From positions 1-10,734 of the forward strand of contig NZ_CAJTQJ010000059.1 of assembly GCF_910578695.1 (NCBI RefSeq): a stretch of DNA of 10,734 nucleotides. The letters run 5' to 3'. This DNA is from an uncultured Brachyspira sp. (GTDB lineage: Bacteria > Spirochaetota > Brachyspiria > Brachyspirales > Brachyspiraceae). Both the position numbers and the translations under genes were made by a program. Within the stretch, counting starts at the first letter, position 1. Every line of letters begins with the position of its first letter. This document shows positions 7,043-10,734 of this stretch, piece after piece. Below the pieces are notes generated by a model. That model saw only the letters and a list, made by a program, of their open reading frames with translations, did not search any database and had not been told where the DNA came from.

Positions 7043-7384
7043 TTACAAACTATTACAAAACTCTATTACATTATTTTCGCATTTTATTCTATCCGTATGA
7101 GAAAAATAATCTGCATTAGCATATTTATTTATATTCTTATTTTGTTAATACCATAAGCAACTCTAATATAAACATCAAATTCTCTGTCGAATTTATATAA
7201 ATAAAAATTGCGTGCATATTATATCTGAAAATATATTTTTAATTTCTTTGTTATTTGATATTCTTCTATTAAAACCATATTTTTTTAAAGAAGCTTCAAA
7301 TCTATCTTCAAACTCATTTCCCTTTTTACTTTTGAGCCATTCTTTTTTATTTTTCTGTATGTCTGTAAAAATATTGCTAAGCAT
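7043..7384 (-). pseudogene. Wrecked gene, probably the cognate restriction endonuclease
   Basis: Three reading-frame pieces follow one another on the minus strand. Piece one runs from ATG at 7384 to TAA at 7193 and includes KGNEFEDRFEASLKKYGF, typical of the N-terminus of small restriction endonucleases. Piece two (7218-7129) is in another frame and reads YKFDREFDVYIRVAYGINK. Piece three (7144-7043), in the third frame, reads NKYANADYFSHTDRIK and ends with a stop 16 bp before the methyltransferase. Two single-base indels explain the shifts: one extra base near 7220 and one A missing from the A run at 7140-7143. The repaired product would be only about 113 aa. That is short for a restriction enzyme, and no PD-(D/E)XK core is visible, so an internal deletion is also likely. 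An in-frame TTG at 7408 is unlikely as start because it lies upstream of the -10 box. Identity rests on position and N-terminal style. Confidence 0.6.
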
Positions 7385-7390
7385 TTTTTT

Positions 7391-7419
7391 AATATAATTA
7401 TAAATCAAAATATTGTCAA
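7391..7419 (-). promoter_or_regulatory. Promoter of the restriction-modification remnant
   Basis: TTGACA (complement of 7414-7419), a 17-bp spacer and TATATT (complement of 7391-7396), only 10 bp after the GNAT stop. Six bases separate the -10 box from the ATG at 7384, so the transcript would begin at or within a base or two of the start codon. This implies a leaderless message, and no Shine-Dalgarno is present. Confidence 0.6.
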
Positions 7420-7429
7420 GTATTATATT

Positions 7430-7948
7430 TTATACTAATTGTTTCCATAGCCAAATATCAGGCTTACCTATACCATTTGCATCAGGAAAAATTCCTGCTA
7501 TTTTATATCCGTTTTTCTGATAAAATTCATAAGGATGATTATTAATATTTTTTATATTATCAAATATATATGACATACTAGTATTATTAAAATCAAATTG
7601 ATGCAGATTTGTTTTAAAATACTCATCATCTGAGCCAAGCATAATATTTAATACATTTTTTAATTTTGCTTCCCTTTCAATCTCTTTTAATAACTTAGAA
7701 CCTATGCCAATATTTCTATATAATGATTTTACTATCAAAGGGTGAAGTTCAAATGTTATATTTGAGTACATATATAAAAGCCCCGCATATCCTATCAATA
7801 TATTATTTTTTATATATCCCAAAGAAATAAAAGATTTATTAATCAATTCTATTACATCATCTATACTATAAAAACTGTTAAATGCTTCTGTCATCATTAT
7901 TGATATATCTTTTGCATAATTAATATTTTCTTTAATATTTATAAACAT
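7430..7948 (-). CDS. GNAT acetyltransferase, AAC(6')-like
   Basis: A 172-aa acetyl-CoA-dependent N-acetyltransferase of the GNAT fold. Motif A is FELHPLIVK followed by RNIGIGSKLL (R78-x-x-G-x-G), the pyrophosphate-binding loop. The later signatures LGSDDE (104-109), NHPYEFYQKNGY (137-148) and FPDANGIGKPDIWLWK (154-169) closely follow the pattern I remember from aminoglycoside 6'-N-acetyltransferase-like proteins of low-GC bacteria. The natural substrate may be different, and resistance is not shown by the sequence. The start follows AAGGA at 9-nt spacing. A TTGATA (complement of 8013-8018), 16 bp, TATATT (complement of 7991-7996) promoter overlaps that of the divergent glycosyl hydrolase. It stands just upstream of the restriction-modification remnant but with separate promoters. 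Confidence 0.85.
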   Translation of the reverse strand: MFINIKENINYAKDISIMMTEAFNSFYSIDDVIELINKSFISLGYIKNNILIGYAGLLYMYSNITFELHPLIVKSLYRNIGIGSKLLKEIEREAKLKNVLNIMLGSDDEYFKTNLHQFDFNNTSMSYIFDNIKNINNHPYEFYQKNGYKIAGIFPDANGIGKPDIWLWKQLV

Positions 7949-7971
7949 AAATAAAAATCCTTTTTCATATA

Positions 7972-8000
7972 TTGACTGTTATAATCATTAAATATATAAT
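7972..8000 (+). promoter_or_regulatory. Promoter of the glycosyl hydrolase, back-to-back with GNAT promoter
   Basis: TTGACT (7972-7977), a 17-bp spacer and TATAAT (7995-8000); start near 8007, leaving a leader of about 39 nt. The leader is made almost only of A and T and has no Shine-Dalgarno before the ATG at 8046. The predicted GNAT promoter runs the other way through the same bases (7991-8018), so the two may interfere. Confidence 0.6.
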
Positions 8001-8045
8001 CTCTAAAATATTTATCAATAATAAAAATAAATAAAAATAAAAACT

Positions 8046-9863
8046 ATGAAAAAAATTATTATCATAATATCTTTAGCAATACTGCTAATATCATCATGTA
8101 ATACTTTAAATATCATTGTGCCTAATAATATAAGAAAAATATTAGCAAAAAATATTAATGAAGATAGAAGTAAAAATCCTCTTTACAGAGAGTTCAGAGC
8201 AGCTTGGATATCATCTGTAGTAAATATTGACTGGCCCCTAAAAGGAGGAAGCGAATCCGAACAAAAAAAACTTATATTAAAATATCTAAACACATTATAT
8301 GAAAATAATTTTAATGCATTATTTATTCAAGTAAAACCAGATGCAGGAGTAATATTTAAATCAAAAATAAACCCTGCAACAAGATATTTTTCAGGCTCAT
8401 ATACAACAAATGAAAGAGATGATTATCCTTTCAAAACAGATATGCTTGAATTTATTATTGAAGAAGCTCATAATAGAAATTTAGAAGTTCATGCTTGGTT
8501 TAATCCCTATAGAATATCTTTAAACTATGATAAAAATAAAAGCTATGAAGAACAGTTTTCCAAAAAAAATTTTATTCATACATATATTTCTAATAATTTA
8601 AAGCCTATATATTGGTATGATAACAGACTATATTTAGACCCGGGAGAACCCATAAGTGCAAAATATATAAAAGATTCTGTAATGGAAGTAGTTGAAAATT
8701 ATGATATTGACGGCATACATTTCGATGATTATTTTTATCAGAATGCGGCAAAAGGAAAAACATATAAAGACTGGCCCGATAAAATAAGTGCTGAAAAATA
8801 TGGAGAGAAAAGAGGATATGATATTAATAATAAAGATTATGATGATTATGGAGTTAATGGGCTTTATGCTTGGAGAAGAGATAATATTAATAGGCTTGTA
8901 AGCGATATATACAAAGAAATAAAATCAAGAAAGCCTTATGTAAAATGGACTATATCTCCTGCAGGCGTTTGGAGAAATAAAGAAAAAATATCAGAATATG
9001 CAGGAAGCAAATACGGAAGCCGTACAAAATCATATAATCCGAATTTTGATGCATTGCATGCAGATGTGCTTTTATGGATGCTAAACGGAGAAAAAACATC
9101 TAGCTTGAATAATGCATCAGTAAAAGACGGATTAAATAAAATGTATATTGATGCTGTAATACCTCAGGTGTATTGGAGTTCAAAACATAGAACTGCTCCT
9201 TTCGATACAATAGTAAAATGGTGGGTTAATGAAGCAGAGAAATCAAGCAGCGGAAAACTTGCAGATATTTATATAGGGCATGCATTATACAGAATGGGAA
9301 GCTCTTCCAATATAGAACCTTGGCAGGATATTGATTTAATGTCAAGGCAAATAAATTATATAAGAGATGTTGGAAAAGGATATATTAAGGGATCATCTTT
9401 TTTTACTATGCATAATATGTATAAAAATGACAGAGATACAGGAAATTTCGGAAATGATGCGGTTAAATATATAAAAGAAAATAATTATATATTTAAAGCA
9501 ATAGTACCTACAATGAACACTATGAAAAATATTAATAAAGCTCCTCTAAAACTAGAAAATCCGTCTATTAGAAAAGTGTTTGGCGGGATAAAATTAACAT
9601 TTACAGATCCTAATGAATACAAACTAGATAAATATGGGCATCTGCTTCCCTCTTATTCTGCATATTATGCAGTATATAGAGAAACTATAGGAGAGACTGG
9701 AATAGAATTGATAGATAAAATAAGAAGGAAAAATTTTAATGTTAATTCAAAGGTAACTTATAAAGATAAAACTATAGATTCAAAAAAAACATACATATAT
9801 TATATTACTGCTTTGGATAGAATACATAATGAAAGCGAATATCTCAAAATAGTAAATAATTAA
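8046..9863 (+). CDS. Family-10-like glycosyl hydrolase lipoprotein (GHL10/DUF187, YngK-like)
   Basis: A 605-aa exported lipoprotein. It has a lysine start, a hydrophobic run and a lipobox ISSC with the lipidated Cys18, so it should be anchored in a membrane facing the periplasm or surface. Residues about 48-480 form the GHL10 barrel: REFRAAWISS (48-57), FIQVKPDAG (93-101), LEVHAWFNPYR (146-156), YDIDGIHFDDYFY (219-231, with the likely catalytic acids), WTISPAGVWRN (301-311), AVIPQVYWSS (370-379) and PFDTIVKWWVNE (385-396). The C-terminal 100 residues look like a fibronectin-III-type module (LENPSIRKVFGGIKLTF to TYIYYITALD). The family is thought to act on polysaccharide or peptidoglycan-related glycans; the substrate is unknown. 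Full length, uninterrupted. No Shine-Dalgarno is visible, but the signal peptide begins exactly at this ATG, which fixes the start. Confidence 0.93.
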   Translation: MKKIIIIISLAILLISSCNTLNIIVPNNIRKILAKNINEDRSKNPLYREFRAAWISSVVNIDWPLKGGSESEQKKLILKYLNTLYENNFNALFIQVKPDAGVIFKSKINPATRYFSGSYTTNERDDYPFKTDMLEFIIEEAHNRNLEVHAWFNPYRISLNYDKNKSYEEQFSKKNFIHTYISNNLKPIYWYDNRLYLDPGEPISAKYIKDSVMEVVENYDIDGIHFDDYFYQNAAKGKTYKDWPDKISAEKYGEKRGYDINNKDYDDYGVNGLYAWRRDNINRLVSDIYKEIKSRKPYVKWTISPAGVWRNKEKISEYAGSKYGSRTKSYNPNFDALHADVLLWMLNGEKTSSLNNASVKDGLNKMYIDAVIPQVYWSSKHRTAPFDTIVKWWVNEAEKSSSGKLADIYIGHALYRMGSSSNIEPWQDIDLMSRQINYIRDVGKGYIKGSSFFTMHNMYKNDRDTGNFGNDAVKYIKENNYIFKAIVPTMNTMKNINKAPLKLENPSIRKVFGGIKLTFTDPNEYKLDKYGHLLPSYSAYYAVYRETIGETGIELIDKIRRKNFNVNSKVTYKDKTIDSKKTYIYYITALDRIHNESEYLKIVNN

Positions 9864-9871
9864 AATATAAT

Positions 9872-9899
9872 TTGACAAATATTATCTAATAAGTATACT
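9872..9899 (+). promoter_or_regulatory. Promoter of the 222-aa orphan, leaderless spacing
   Basis: Consensus TTGACA (9872-9877), a 16-bp spacer and TATACT (9894-9899). The ATG is at 9907, 7 bp after the -10 box, where transcription itself should begin. There is no Shine-Dalgarno in the 9 bp that could precede the ATG. Confidence 0.6.
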
Positions 9900-9906
9900 T
9901 ATAGAT

Positions 9907-10575
9907 ATGATATTAGAAAATTTATATTATAGTTCCTACTATAAAAATCATCGTCTTAAATACGAAGTTTTATTTTCAGATAATAATTTTGAAAGCGAAA
10001 AAAAAGCTATATTAAATGATGATTACTATATTATTCATAAAAAATATTCAGCATATATTCATCAAAAAGATATTATAGGATACGATAGAAGCATATACAA
10101 AATTAATGATAACAAACTTATTTATAATTATAAAAGCGATGATGCCAGAATGTTTAAAATTATAAATCATAATAATAGAGAGTATTTTATTTTTAACAGA
10201 GATTTATCAGGTTTTTCTATATTAAAATTAGACAATACATACGAGGAATTTAGTTTTTATAATAATAAATTTATAGCTCCAAATGGCACTATAGTTTTTA
10301 CAGATGCACAATATTCAAATAATAAAATTCTTTTTTATATTTTTTATTTATTGAAATCAGATAACGGTACATTCAAAAGAATATTTGATTATTTATTATT
10401 TGATTTATCTGATATATCATCAGAAAATAATATTCATTTTGCAGAAATAAGAAAGCTAGTGTCAAATGTATATAATCATAAATTATATTTTATTTATAAA
10501 GCATATTTTAAAGATAATGATATAATAGCAGAAGATTTATTAAGTAAAGAAAAATTTATATTAAAAAATATTTAA
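9907..10575 (+). CDS. Hypothetical protein, 222 aa
   Basis: I do not recognise this protein. It has no signal peptide or transmembrane helix and is unusually rich in Tyr, Asn, Asp, Lys and Ile. The sequence alternates short strand-like stretches separated by DN or NN turns, such as YEVLFSDNNFESEKKAIL, KINDNKLIYNYKSDD, YFIFNRDLSGFSILKLDN and HKLYFIYKAYFKDNDIIAED. Such spacing suggests an all-beta fold, perhaps a small propeller-like or barrel-like protein, but this is inference. It follows the glycosyl hydrolase by 43 bp on the same strand yet has its own near-consensus promoter. The start is the only plausible one, since the next in-frame Met is some 80 codons in. Confidence 0.75.
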   Translation: MILENLYYSSYYKNHRLKYEVLFSDNNFESEKKAILNDDYYIIHKKYSAYIHQKDIIGYDRSIYKINDNKLIYNYKSDDARMFKIINHNNREYFIFNRDLSGFSILKLDNTYEEFSFYNNKFIAPNGTIVFTDAQYSNNKILFYIFYLLKSDNGTFKRIFDYLLFDLSDISSENNIHFAEIRKLVSNVYNHKLYFIYKAYFKDNDIIAEDLLSKEKFILKNI

Positions 10576-10657
10576 TTATAAAAACTTATATATAAATAAA
10601 TTGATATATAAAATTAAAATCTTAAATAAATAAAATATTTGGGGCTGGCCCAGATAA

Positions 10658-10734
10658 CTAAAAAAGCTCCCTTTTTGCTAAATTATATATGATTTCTAAT
10701 TGTTTTTCAATATCTTTATTGTTGAATCTAAATT
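10658..10734 (-). CDS. C-terminal end of a gene cut by the window edge
   Basis: The frame is open from the right edge to a TAG at 10658-10660. It encodes the last 24 residues, including NNKDIEKQLEIIYNLAKREL, an amphipathic and charged helix of ordinary coding composition. The fragment is too short to name the product. It converges with the 222-aa gene, which ends 82 bp away. The gap between them holds A+T-rich DNA and one G+C-rich patch at 10641-10651. Confidence 0.5.
   Translation of the reverse strand, partial: FRFNNKDIEKQLEIIYNLAKRELF

Noticed and set aside
7043..7384. Programmed frameshifting to read the nuclease pieces as one product
   Set aside because: Two separate shifts in opposite senses would be needed, no slippery heptamer is seen at the first, and the repaired protein would still be too short.
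7212..7397. Plus-strand frame opposite the broken nuclease gene
   Set aside because: The minus-strand pieces have a recognisable protein-like pattern; the plus-strand translation is hydrophobic low-complexity sequence without a ribosome site.

Overview
The window is very A+T-rich DNA with short intergenic gaps, a strong bias to AAA/AAT/ATA codons and plain TTGACA/TATAAT promoters. This fits a low-GC anaerobe. A Brachyspira-type spirochaete is my best guess, from the style of the NADP-glutamate dehydrogenase, the lipoprotein glycosyl hydrolase and the anonymous TPR protein. This is an impression, not a search result; a Fusobacterium- or Clostridium-like host is not excluded.

Layout. Positions 1-245 hold a non-coding, comparatively G+C-rich, strongly palindromic block. 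A 101-aa orphan (minus, 261-566) diverges from gdhA (plus, 801-2150), which has a consensus promoter and a hairpin terminator. From 2229 to 7948 every gene is on the minus strand. In transcription order these are a GNAT acetyltransferase resembling AAC(6') enzymes (7430-7948), a wrecked gene that looks like a restriction endonuclease (7043-7384), an N6-adenine DNA methyltransferase (5806-7026), an OLD/AAA15-type ABC ATPase (4513-5556), a TOPRIM/DUF3226-like protein overlapping it by 8 bp (3879-4520), and a TPR protein (2229-3674). On the plus strand follow a family-10-like glycosyl hydrolase lipoprotein (8046-9863) and a 222-aa orphan (9907-10575). A gene on the minus strand is cut by the right edge (10658-10734).

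How the parts fit. The segment 3879-7408 reads as a small defence island: a decayed restriction-modification unit whose methyltransferase survives, next to a translationally coupled ATPase plus TOPRIM pair. That pair has the parts of an OLD or PARIS-like anti-phage system split over two genes and is the best candidate here for an undescribed system. After the TOPRIM gene there is a stop-free frame of 69 codons with no usable start near its beginning, reachable by a -1 slip at a T-TTA-AAA heptamer. Two promoters (7391-7419 and 9872-9899) lie so close to their start codons that the mRNAs should be leaderless or almost so.
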